DNA of 64,000 bases from Thermomicrobiales bacterium (GTDB lineage Bacteria; Chloroflexota; Chloroflexia; Thermomicrobiales; UBA6265), in the NCBI GenBank assembly GCA_023957115.1, contig JAMLHN010000005.1, positions 62,001-126,000 of the forward strand, in the 5' to 3' direction. The notes under the pieces are model-generated. The model had not been told where the DNA came from, did not search any database, and saw only the letters and a list, made by a program, of their open reading frames with translations. The translations under genes were made by a program, and so were the position numbers. This document shows, piece by piece, positions 27,369 through 35,610 of this stretch (the first letter of the stretch is position 1; each line of letters opens with the position of its first letter).

Positions 27369-27920
27369 ATGGTCACAACCCGAACGATAACCGCAGCCGA
27401 ATTGCTCGTGATGGGCAGCGACGTGCCGTATGAGCTGATCCAGGGAGAACTCGTCAGCGTGTCGCCATCGTCCATCAAGTCGAACATGATCCTGAGCAAC
27501 ATCCATGGGGCAATCTTCGCCTTCGTTCGGTCCAGGAAGCTGGGTTTGCTCAGCGTCGGCGAAGGTGGGTATCTCCTGGAGTCGAATCCGGACACCGTAG
27601 TTGCACCCGATATCGGGTTTGTTGTCCGCGACCGGCTGCCCGATCCCATTCCGGCGCGGGGCTATCTGCCGGTGCGTCCCGACCTCATTGTCGAAGTCAT
27701 CTCGCCAACGGACGAACGGAGCGAGATCGAGCGCAAGCAAGCGCTTTACGATCGCATCGAGGTTCCAGTGGTCTGGTGGATCGATCCACGGCGTGAAACG
27801 GCATCCGTGCATGTTCCCGGCCAGCCGGTTCAGGTGATCGACCGAACGGGGCAGCTCGACGGGGGCGATCTGCTGCCCGGATTTACGCTGAAACTCGCGG
27901 AGATCTTCGACGAGCTCTGA
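27369..27920 (+). CDS. Uma2 family endonuclease-like protein
   Basis: The product has 183 residues from the ATG at 27369. Family features are an N-terminal TAAELLVMGSDVPYELIQGE, then VVAPDIGFVVRDR, and DLIVEVISPTDERSEIERKQ with the PD-(D/E)xK-type Asp...EVxS core, and VPVVWWIDPRRETASV. Uma2 (DUF820) proteins are abundant in cyanobacteria and Chloroflexota. They have a restriction-endonuclease-like fold but no firmly established role. An in-frame extension to 27231 runs through repeat sequence and lacks a ribosome binding site. The gene ends one base before the convergent MFS gene. Confidence 0.85.
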   Translation: MVTTRTITAAELLVMGSDVPYELIQGELVSVSPSSIKSNMILSNIHGAIFAFVRSRKLGLLSVGEGGYLLESNPDTVVAPDIGFVVRDRLPDPIPARGYLPVRPDLIVEVISPTDERSEIERKQALYDRIEVPVVWWIDPRRETASVHVPGQPVQVIDRTGQLDGGDLLPGFTLKLAEIFDEL

Positions 27921-29135
27921 TCAGCCGCCGCGCGATCCGAACGGCCGGGGCGTCGCCAGCGCAAACCCGATCATGATCACCGCCAGTATGGGGAGCATCA
28001 GCAGTGCCCGCTCGAACGAGCCGGTGGCGTCTTTGACCGCGCCGCCCAGAATTGGACCGGCTGCCGATGCCAGATACCCGATGCAGAGCACCATCCCGGC
28101 CGCCTGACCCGTCCGGCCCGGCGGCGCGACATCGACCGGCATCAGCAACCCCATGCTGAAGAGTCCGGCGACCCCGAACCCGCAGAGTGCCGGCCAGACC
28201 CAGAGCACGACCGGCGTCGTCGCGGATGTCGCCAGCCCGATCGACCCGATCAGCAGGGAGCTCCCTGCGATCAGCGTCGGAATCTTGCGCGATCCCAGGC
28301 GGTCCGACAGCATCGGCATCCCAACCATCGCGGGAAAGGTCGCGATGTTGTAGACGGCGAAAAGCAGACCAGAGGTGTGGCCGCTCAGCCCGTCATCCTC
28401 GTAGATGGATGGCAGCCACGCCAGCAACAGGTAATAGGCTAGGCCCTGTCCGGAAAAGATCAACGTGACGACCCATGCGCGTCGATCGCGCCAGGGACTC
28501 CACGATCGCGCTGCGGCGGTCTGCTGCGGCGTGTCAACCGTGCTCGACGCTTCCGCGACCGACCAGTACCGCAGCCCCGCGATCCAAACGACGGCTCCGA
28601 CCGCCGCGAGACCGCCCCAGCCCGCGAACGGAAGCCGCCAGCGCGAGGCGGCATCCGAGGTCGAAAGCATGATTGGCGTCAGGAGTGACGCTGCCACCGA
28701 ACCAAGGAAGAATCCCCCGGCGTACACTCCAGTAGCGCGGCCCGCATTTCTCGGATAGAGGGCGAGTCCCAGCCGGGGAAGGCCCGGCTGTGCTATACCG
28801 ATGCCGGCACCGAAGATTGCGGTCATCAGCACGAGCACCGGGAAGATGCTCGATGCGGCACGCAACCCGCCGGCAAGCGCCACGAGCGTAAGACCGGCGG
28901 TCAGAATGGAGCGGGCGCCAAAACGATCGACAAGCCGGCCTCCTGGCAACGCGGCGAGGCCCATCATCGCGGGCGGCAACGCAACTAGCAAGCTTCCCTG
29001 GGTGTGAGAGAGATGCAGATCCCTGGTGACATCGGGAATAAGCGGGCCGGCGGCAATCATGCCGGTGCGCAGGTTGAATGCGGCAAGCGCCAGCAATGCC
29101 AATGCAAGCGACGCGCCGCGTACGCCCGTGGCCAC
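27921..29135 (-). CDS. MFS transporter, CynX/NimT-like
   Basis: The product has 404 residues from a GTG at 29135, with about twelve membrane helices. The N-terminal FNLRTGMIAAGPLIPDVTRD and HTQGSLLVALPPAMMGLAAL followed by GRLVDRFGARSIL (the MFS loop 2-3 motif) match the cyanate/2-nitroimidazole transporter-like group. Substrates in this group range from cyanate to amino acid analogues; none can be assigned here. It converges with the Uma2 gene, the two stop codons being adjacent. It is divergent from the M28 peptidase gene. Confidence 0.85.
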   Translation of the reverse strand: MATGVRGASLALALLALAAFNLRTGMIAAGPLIPDVTRDLHLSHTQGSLLVALPPAMMGLAALPGGRLVDRFGARSILTAGLTLVALAGGLRAASSIFPVLVLMTAIFGAGIGIAQPGLPRLGLALYPRNAGRATGVYAGGFFLGSVAASLLTPIMLSTSDAASRWRLPFAGWGGLAAVGAVVWIAGLRYWSVAEASSTVDTPQQTAAARSWSPWRDRRAWVVTLIFSGQGLAYYLLLAWLPSIYEDDGLSGHTSGLLFAVYNIATFPAMVGMPMLSDRLGSRKIPTLIAGSSLLIGSIGLATSATTPVVLWVWPALCGFGVAGLFSMGLLMPVDVAPPGRTGQAAGMVLCIGYLASAAGPILGGAVKDATGSFERALLMLPILAVIMIGFALATPRPFGSRGG

Positions 29136-29228
29136 CTCGAACGTTCGATTGTGACGTGAACCTAGTGCTACGGTCAGCTCCTGCCATATGGATGTTCGTA
29201 CCGCATTCTAGGCTCGGCGGGGATTGCC

Positions 29229-30881
29229 GTGTCTGATCGAATGCCACCACCCGGGAAAGTGCCTCCTCCTGGGCGGGTGCCTCCACGAAAAGCGCCGCCC
29301 AGTGGCGCGTCCCGAAATCGAGCCGTATCGAAAGCGCCACCACCCGGAAAAGTTCCACCTTCGGTCCTCAGACGGGATCAGAAGCCTCGGATTTCTGGTT
29401 GGAATCTGGCCGTCGTCGTGGGGATCTTTGCGATCCTTATCGTTGCGTCCGCGGTCTGGATCGTGCAAGGCGATCCCGAAGCGCCAACTGAAATCGCCCA
29501 GAACCTGACCGGCACCCCGGCGGAAATATTCGATTTCGATGCGACCCCGCCCCCGCCGACCCAGGCGCCCTCTCCCACCTTTCCGCCGGAGGACACGCCG
29601 ACCACCGGACCCACGCAGCCGCAAGGCATCTGCAACCCGCTCTGTCTGGCACGCATGCCGTCCGATGAGCGTACCGGCGCCTTCCTGATGGAGTTCGGGG
29701 CCAAGGTCACGTACGAGCATGACGGCCAGGCCTGGGTGAGTGTCGATAATCGAATGCTGGCGCAGTTCGAAAGCGACGAGTTCGACTTCGCATTGGTCGA
29801 AAACGTGGCCGATACCTCCCAACTCTATGTTCTGCGCCTGCCCGAGGGTGTCGATCGATCGGCGATCGAGAGCATGGGAACGATTGTCGATGGCGTCTCA
29901 AATCAATTCCTGGTCGATATTCCCGGACCGCCCCCGTATGTGCGCGATATCGTGAACATGGGTATCTCGATCGAGAAGCTTCCGCCGTTACTCCCCGTGA
30001 TTGGCCAGAAGTCCGACCTGCCCGCAATCTCCGATCCGGGAGTCGTGGCGGAGAGCATCAGTGTCGGCCAGCTCAAGCAGCGCATCCTCGATCTGGAGGC
30101 AATGGGCGGAGTCGACGGCGCCCTGGGAAGCCGGGAGTACGCACAGGTTGGCAATGTCAAAGCGGCGGAGTATCTCTACCGCCGGCTCGCCAGCTACGGA
30201 CTCGATGTCTGGTATGAAGACTTCATTGGCGACAACGGCCGATTGCTGCTCAATGTGGTGGGGGAAATTCCGGGCAACGACCCGAGCAAGATTTATCTCA
30301 TGACCGCCCATTTCGACTCGATCGCGACTGATACCAACGATCCTGTGCTGGCGCCCGGCGCGCTCGACAATGGGTCCGGGATTGCAGTGCTCCTGGAAAC
30401 AGCCCGCGCGCTCTCCGGCTATCAACTGGAGCATCCGGTCCATATCGCGTTCTTCAACGCCGAGGAGTACGCGATGCAGGGTGCCCACGAATTCGCGCGC
30501 CATGCCACTACGGTCGAATCACGTCCCTATGCCGGAGCCTTCAATGTCGACTCGGTGGGCGCGTCCGTTGGGCAGAACCAACTCTACGTCAATGCCAACC
30601 AGTCGAGTCTCTTCCTTTCGAACCTGCTGGTCGATGTCAACGACCGCTGGGGCCTGGGAATTGCGGTCTGGCCATCGATGAGCGACAAGATCACGGCCGA
30701 TGACACCGAGCTGAACAACTTCGGCATACCGGCAATCATGGTTGCCTCGGTCCTTTACGGGGATCCATTGATCAATCAATCCAAGGACACCGTTGACGCT
30801 ATCGATATGTGGTACCTGCAGGCGGTCGGGCAGTTGGTCACGATCGCAATGGCAAATCTCGTGATGCCGGGAGGCACGTGA
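29229..30881 (+). CDS. Membrane-anchored M28-family metallopeptidase-like protein
   Basis: The 550-residue product starts with a Pro-rich cytoplasmic tail containing repeated PPPGKVPP words, then one membrane helix (LAVVVGIFAILIVASAVWIV, about 58-77), a Pro/Thr linker, and an extracellular region. The M28 zinc site is partly clear: TAHFDSIA (about 358-365), APGALDNGSGIAVL, FFNAEEYAMQG and NVDSVGA. The last ligand, normally the His of a YHT..DT motif, is replaced: the sequence reads INQSKDTVDAIDMW (about 514-527). The enzyme may be an altered aminopeptidase or inactive. The next gene overlaps or follows by two bases. Confidence 0.8.
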   Translation: MSDRMPPPGKVPPPGRVPPRKAPPSGASRNRAVSKAPPPGKVPPSVLRRDQKPRISGWNLAVVVGIFAILIVASAVWIVQGDPEAPTEIAQNLTGTPAEIFDFDATPPPPTQAPSPTFPPEDTPTTGPTQPQGICNPLCLARMPSDERTGAFLMEFGAKVTYEHDGQAWVSVDNRMLAQFESDEFDFALVENVADTSQLYVLRLPEGVDRSAIESMGTIVDGVSNQFLVDIPGPPPYVRDIVNMGISIEKLPPLLPVIGQKSDLPAISDPGVVAESISVGQLKQRILDLEAMGGVDGALGSREYAQVGNVKAAEYLYRRLASYGLDVWYEDFIGDNGRLLLNVVGEIPGNDPSKIYLMTAHFDSIATDTNDPVLAPGALDNGSGIAVLLETARALSGYQLEHPVHIAFFNAEEYAMQGAHEFARHATTVESRPYAGAFNVDSVGASVGQNQLYVNANQSSLFLSNLLVDVNDRWGLGIAVWPSMSDKITADDTELNNFGIPAIMVASVLYGDPLINQSKDTVDAIDMWYLQAVGQLVTIAMANLVMPGGT

Positions 30882-30883
30882 TC

Positions 30884-31471
30884 GTGACCTCGAGCCGGCA
30901 CAAGGCACGGGCGCACGTGATCGCCTGGGCGCGTCAACGAACGGGAAATAGCAAGACTCTCTTTCTCGACACCGAGACGACCGGACTGGGTCCGCACGCC
31001 GAGATCATCGATTTGGCGGTGCTCGATCTCGATGGAAACGCGCTGATCGACACCTTGATCGCACCGTCCATTTGCATCCCGGCCGAGTCCTCACGTATTC
31101 ATGGCATTGTCGATGCCGACGTGCAAAATGCTCCCGCCTGGAGCGACATCTATCCAGAGCTGGCCGGCCTGATTCGCGAGCGGCCGGTGGTTGTCTACAA
31201 CGCGTCGTTCGATCAGCGCATGATCGCCGCTTGTTGTCGCGTGTACGCCTGCGAACCGGTGTCCGTCGAGTGGCACTGCGCCATGCAGCAGTACGCCCGC
31301 TATGCGGGCGAGCGGTCGTCACACAAGCGCAACCGCTTCCGGCTCCACAAGCTGGGGGATGCCGTCTCTGCCTTCGGACTGCCCGCCGGTACCCACCGGG
31401 CGCATTCGGACGCGATGGCCTGCCGCAACCTCGTCCTCGCGCTCGCCGATCTCGACCCCGAATCGGCGTAA
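30884..31471 (+). CDS. 3'-5' exonuclease, DnaQ/DEDD family
   Basis: The GTG at 30884 is chosen because GGGAGG lies nine bases upstream; a GTG at 30878 overlapping the previous stop is also possible. The 195-residue protein has the ExoI motif FLDTETTGLG, an ExoII-type VVYNASFDQRMIAACC, and an ExoIII-like HRAHSDAMACRNLVLAL, placing it in the DEDDh group. It should remove nucleotides from 3' ends using two metal ions. No polymerase or UvrC-like domain is attached, so it is a stand-alone proofreading or repair-type exonuclease. It is co-transcribed with the M28 gene. Confidence 0.85.
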   Translation: MTSSRHKARAHVIAWARQRTGNSKTLFLDTETTGLGPHAEIIDLAVLDLDGNALIDTLIAPSICIPAESSRIHGIVDADVQNAPAWSDIYPELAGLIRERPVVVYNASFDQRMIAACCRVYACEPVSVEWHCAMQQYARYAGERSSHKRNRFRLHKLGDAVSAFGLPAGTHRAHSDAMACRNLVLALADLDPESA

Positions 31472-31568
31472 TCGAGGCGTCCAGCAGGGTATTCGCGGTC
31501 TCGATCCCAATATCCCAGCATTGCGATATCCCCTTGACGGAGCTCATGCACTGATACAAACTGCGCAT

Positions 31569-31591
31569 ATTCCGAGTATTTCAGTCGGAAT
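31569..31591. promoter_or_regulatory. Inverted repeat upstream of iron-uptake genes, candidate operator
   Basis: ATTCCGA and TCGGAAT are exact inverse arms separated by nine bases, about 60 bp before the EfeO-like start. It is a plausible site for a Fur/DtxR-type iron regulator by position only; it does not match the classical Fur box. Confidence 0.3.
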
Positions 31592-31650
31592 TGAACGTCG
31601 ATTGTGCCGCCTGCTGGTTGCGCGGCACCGAATCCAAACAGGAGCACATC

Positions 31651-32757
31651 ATGTCGAGATTCCGCCGGCTCGGGGCCGGAGTCGCGCTGACCCTTGTAAT
31701 GTCGTTTTCGTTCGTGCCCTTGGTCGCGGCGCAGGAGGCCACTCCGGTCGTCTCGGCGTCACCGGTTGCGGTCGAGGATCTGGAACTCTCCGGTATCAAG
31801 ACCTATCTCGTCGAGCGGGTCGACGCGGTGGTGGCGGGCAATGCGACATTGCTGGCCGCTGCCCAGCAGTACTACGATCTGGTCTCGGCCAATGACTTCG
31901 ACTATCAGGCGGTTTGGGACCAGTTTGGGCCCGTGCTCGTTCCCGAGATCGAGAAGGCGCGCGATGTCTGGATCAACCAGTCGAGCGGCAACTACGAACT
32001 CTCCGAAGGCATCGTCGCCGGTGTGCCGGCGCTCTCCTACTACGATCTCCTGCTCGATGCTGGAGCAAGTGGTGAAGAAGATCCCGCCAATGCCCTCGAC
32101 AATGAGGTGACCCTGCCGGATGGCACCGTACTGCAGAGCCCTGGCAGCTTCTACCATCACCTGACCGAGCCTGCCTTGTGGGGAACGCACCCGGACTATG
32201 TTGGCCTGAAGGTCGATTTCGATGGCGATGGCACGATCGAGATCGGCGAAGCGCTTCCCGATGCGAACTTCCTGCTCGGTACCATGCAGGGGCTAAACCA
32301 GGCATCGCTCGATCTGCAGGCCGCAGTTGCGGCATGGGAGCCGACCCCGGAGGACGCGTTCACGGCCCTTCTCACCATGGTTCCCACTATGAACGAGTAT
32401 TTCGACGACTGGAAGAACTCGCCCTTCGTGCTCGGTCAGGACTCGACCGCTGAATCGTTCGTTGCGGTGAGCCGGTTGGTCGATGTCGCTGGTATTCTCA
32501 ACGGCCTGCTCGTGACGTACGACCATGTCCAGGGCGTCGTTCTCTCAGTCAATCCCGAACTGGCTGCACAGATCGATGCCGGGCTCGATGAGATGATGGC
32601 GTTCGTTACCGATATTCACGCCCAGGAAGATGGAGGTACGCGGTTTACTCCGGAGCAGGCCGATATCTTCGCGGCGCAAATGGAAGAGATGTCATCCGCG
32701 TCCGCAGGGCAGATTACCCAGGCGATGGCGCTGCTCGGTATCGAACCCGCGAGCTAG
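31651..32757 (+). CDS. Secreted EfeO/imelysin-like iron-uptake protein
   Basis: The product has 368 residues from the ATG at 31651, with AGGAG seven bases upstream. A signal peptide (VALTLVMSFSFVPLVAAQ) is followed by an all-helical domain. Segments such as FYHHLTEPALWGTHPDYVGL and an Asp-rich DFDGDGTIEIGEALPDA loop resemble the imelysin/EfeO group and may bind metal. It lies 48 bp upstream of the FTR1 iron permease, which is the usual context for EfeO-type periplasmic partners. There is no lipobox Cys after the signal. Assignment to iron rests on helical character and neighbourhood. Confidence 0.6.
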   Translation: MSRFRRLGAGVALTLVMSFSFVPLVAAQEATPVVSASPVAVEDLELSGIKTYLVERVDAVVAGNATLLAAAQQYYDLVSANDFDYQAVWDQFGPVLVPEIEKARDVWINQSSGNYELSEGIVAGVPALSYYDLLLDAGASGEEDPANALDNEVTLPDGTVLQSPGSFYHHLTEPALWGTHPDYVGLKVDFDGDGTIEIGEALPDANFLLGTMQGLNQASLDLQAAVAAWEPTPEDAFTALLTMVPTMNEYFDDWKNSPFVLGQDSTAESFVAVSRLVDVAGILNGLLVTYDHVQGVVLSVNPELAAQIDAGLDEMMAFVTDIHAQEDGGTRFTPEQADIFAAQMEEMSSASAGQITQAMALLGIEPAS

Positions 32758-32805
32758 CTCACCACTGGCTCGACCGGGAGCACTGAATCGAACGAGGGCG
32801 GTACG

Positions 32806-35193
32806 GTGAACAGATTCGCGCGTGTTCTCTGCGCAGGTGTCCTGCTCGGTCTCACCTTTGTGACCACCTACTCGTCCCATACCCAGATCCATGCGCAGGA
32901 GTCGGCATCGACGCCGGCTCTTGCCGCGCATGACCTCAATGCCGGCGTCTTCGCCGCTCAGTCCCAGTTGATCCTGAGTAATCAGGATGCGGCTCAGGCA
33001 GGAATCGACCGAGCTGATGTGGCGTTGGAGATCATCGCTCCCATGTTTGCATCGGATCCCGATGCCGTCGCCGAGTTCCAGACGTATCTGGACGAGGCAC
33101 GTGTCGCCGTCGAAACCGGCGACAATATCGCGCTCGCCATCACCAAGGCGAGCATTTCGACCACGATCCTGGGCGCCGCCTATCGACAAACGATCGCAGC
33201 CGTCCAGAGCGGCGATCTCGACACCGCCGCGGCATGGTTGCTCGTCCGTGAATACCGGCCCACCACCAGGTTCTCGGGCCCCAATGCGAAGGCGACCACC
33301 GCGCTTTCCGCGCTTTCCACTGGTGAGATGACGCTTGACGATGCATTGCTGGCCATCTCGGCCGATTTGCTCGACGCGTATCAGGGGCAGCTCGACGCTG
33401 CCGTTGTGGATGCCGTCCAGGCGGAGAAGAGCGGATATCCGATAAGTCAGGCGGAAGCGACCAGTCGCGCGAAGGGCTACTGGCAGATCGTGGCGCCCGC
33501 ATTCGAAACACAACATGGCGCCGACGCCCGCCTGGCGGTCGATCAGACCTTCGCCAGCCTCGTCGCCGCCGCGGTGGCGGGGGACACGGCCACCTTCGAT
33601 GCGTCGATCGCCGAGGCGCAGGAGATTCTCGGTCAGTTTCGGGCTGCGCCGATGACCGATGAAGAGCGATCGGAGCGCGCTCATCAACTGATCCAGTTCC
33701 TGGGATTGATTCCGGTCGAATACAAGCGTGGGGTCAATGGAACGACCGTCACGATTCCGCTCGAGATCGAAGAGGCCAAGGCCTTCTCCGAAGCTGCCGG
33801 CGCGGCGTTTGCCGATATTCGTCCCGCGCTCAACCAGATCGATCCCGATGCGACCAAAACCATCGCGCTGGGGTTGCAATCGCTCGATCAGCAGCTGGCT
33901 GACGCCCGGGCCAGGACGACGGTCGTCGAGTCGAGCGTCATTGCGGACGCGGTGAACGCGCTCGAGGATCAGCTGCGGACGGTGTATCCAACGGAATGGA
34001 ATCAATCGAGTAGCACCGCCGACTTCGATGTCGTCGCGACCTTGCTCGATCAGGTCCTCGCGGCCACGGCCGCCGGTCAATATCAACAGGCCGAATCAGC
34101 CAGGCTGCAGGCGTACGCCGTCTTCGAAACCGGTCCGGAAAAGCACTTGCTCGGGTTCGCTCCCCGTCTCGCCCAGGAGACCGAAGCGCTCTTCTGGGCA
34201 GGGAATGGCAGCACGCGTGGTTTGCAGGTGGCGATCGCCGATCACGCTCCGGTTGCGGAGATGCAGGCAATTCTCGCCGAGCTCGACAAGGTGCTGGCCG
34301 AAGGAAAGCAGCGCCTCGGCGCCGATCGGCCGGGAAATGCGTCGATCATCTTCAATTCCGCCACCATCGTCTTCCGTGAAGGACTCGAAGGGATCCTGAT
34401 TCTGGCGTCGTTGCTGGCGAGCATGGTGGGCGCCAATCGAATCTATAAGAAACCGCTCGTTGTCGGCGCCATCGGTGCATTCGTGGCGACGGTCATCCTG
34501 TTTGTCCTCGCGCGCACCGTTCTCCTTTCGCTCGGCCAGTACGGCGAGAAGCTGGAGGCCGTCGTTTCATTGATCGCCATCGGCGTGCTGCTGATCGTGA
34601 TGAACTGGTTTTTCCATAAGGTCTATTGGACCAAATGGATCGCCCACCATCACCAGCGACGCCGCATGCTCATCAGGGGTGCCGCGGGGCAGTTTCTCGG
34701 GCTGGCCATCCTGGGATTTACCAGCGTCTTCCGGGAAGGCGCCGAAACCGTTCTCTTCCTGCAGGCGATGGTGCTCGATGCCGGCACCTGGACCGTGGTG
34801 CAGGGTGTTCTGCTCGGTCTTGCCGGGGTGGCGGTCGTTGGCGCGCTGGTCTTCTTCATGCAAGCCAAGTTGCCGCACAAGAAGATGCTCATCATTACCG
34901 GATTCATGATCGCCTTCGTGCTGGTCACCATGGTTGGGACGACCGTGCATGTCCTGCAAGTCGTCGGCTGGATGCGGATAACCCCTATCGAGCATGTCAT
35001 CCTGCCCTATTGGTCCGGCGTCTGGCTGGGACTCTATGCCACTTGGGAAGGCGTCATCGCCCAGGTCCTTGCAGTCGTTTTCGTCATCGGGAGCTACTTT
35101 GCCGCCGAGTGGTCCCACGAACGGTCCCAACGCGCCAAGATCGAAGCGTCCATGGCTACCCACTCGTCCGGAGCGCTCAGCCCTGACTCGTGA
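32806..35193 (+). CDS. FTR1-family iron permease with large extracytoplasmic helical domain
   Basis: The 795-residue product from the GTG at 32806 has a signal peptide and about 470 residues of helical repeats (similar words such as FASLVAAAVAGDTATFDASI). The C-terminal seven-helix FTR1 domain follows. The two REXXE iron-binding motifs are present: FREGLEGILILASLL near residue 523 and VFREGAETVLFLQAM near residue 643. FTR1/EfeU permeases import iron, often after ferroxidase action. The N-terminal domain may replace or supplement EfeO; this fused form is common in bacteria with long FTR1 proteins. Three basic membrane-proximal segments follow the positive-inside rule. Confidence 0.85.
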   Translation: MNRFARVLCAGVLLGLTFVTTYSSHTQIHAQESASTPALAAHDLNAGVFAAQSQLILSNQDAAQAGIDRADVALEIIAPMFASDPDAVAEFQTYLDEARVAVETGDNIALAITKASISTTILGAAYRQTIAAVQSGDLDTAAAWLLVREYRPTTRFSGPNAKATTALSALSTGEMTLDDALLAISADLLDAYQGQLDAAVVDAVQAEKSGYPISQAEATSRAKGYWQIVAPAFETQHGADARLAVDQTFASLVAAAVAGDTATFDASIAEAQEILGQFRAAPMTDEERSERAHQLIQFLGLIPVEYKRGVNGTTVTIPLEIEEAKAFSEAAGAAFADIRPALNQIDPDATKTIALGLQSLDQQLADARARTTVVESSVIADAVNALEDQLRTVYPTEWNQSSSTADFDVVATLLDQVLAATAAGQYQQAESARLQAYAVFETGPEKHLLGFAPRLAQETEALFWAGNGSTRGLQVAIADHAPVAEMQAILAELDKVLAEGKQRLGADRPGNASIIFNSATIVFREGLEGILILASLLASMVGANRIYKKPLVVGAIGAFVATVILFVLARTVLLSLGQYGEKLEAVVSLIAIGVLLIVMNWFFHKVYWTKWIAHHHQRRRMLIRGAAGQFLGLAILGFTSVFREGAETVLFLQAMVLDAGTWTVVQGVLLGLAGVAVVGALVFFMQAKLPHKKMLIITGFMIAFVLVTMVGTTVHVLQVVGWMRITPIEHVILPYWSGVWLGLYATWEGVIAQVLAVVFVIGSYFAAEWSHERSQRAKIEASMATHSSGALSPDS

Positions 35194-35610
35194 AGCACGG
35201 CCGTGGGACAACAGGCGGCTCGCGGCATGCGGCAGGCTGAAGCAAATCTGGCGCGCACGGCTCCTCGCTTCGTCACAGAAGAGTCCTCGTCCCTCATAGG
35301 TCTTATCCCCAGGCAATCACGCGGATTCCGTATCACTCATTCTCCGGAGAAATACTTCGGAGTCCGTTGTATGTTGCGACCACGCAACAGCGCGAACGCG
35401 AAGCTCGCGCCAAATTCGTATGTAATCGGTTTGTTTTCGATCCCGGAGAGTGGCGCAACAAGTGTAGAATTCATAACGTGCACGCAACAGCGGCGTTCTG
35501 TGCCATGCACCTTGTGTTCTGGATCGCGTGTGCCGAAGTGAGCAGTCCCTTAGCGGCGTGCTGATCAGGAACAAGTATCTTTGCGCGCCAAACACTCAGG
35601 TGGAACGAGC
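35194..35610. other. Intergenic region upstream of sucA
   Basis: This 417-bp stretch has no convincing gene. It holds a fragment of the MITE-like family (35303-35341), a ten-base palindrome TCTCCGGAGA (35341-35350), and the small inverted pair GTTGCG/CGCAAC near 35373-35388. A TAGAAT sequence near 35463 could be a -10 box for sucA, but no good -35 box is visible. Confidence 0.45.
35303..35341. repeat. MITE-like repeat, right-end fragment
   Basis: ATCACGCGGATTCCGTATCA is identical to the right end of the 40484-40618 element, and the flanking TTATCCCC and TCAT also match closely. No left end is visible upstream, so this is a solo end or truncated copy. Confidence 0.55.

Noticed and set aside
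32692-34086. A 464-codon minus-strand open frame
   Set aside because: It lies opposite the FTR1 gene, with Arg/Gly-rich composition and no motifs.
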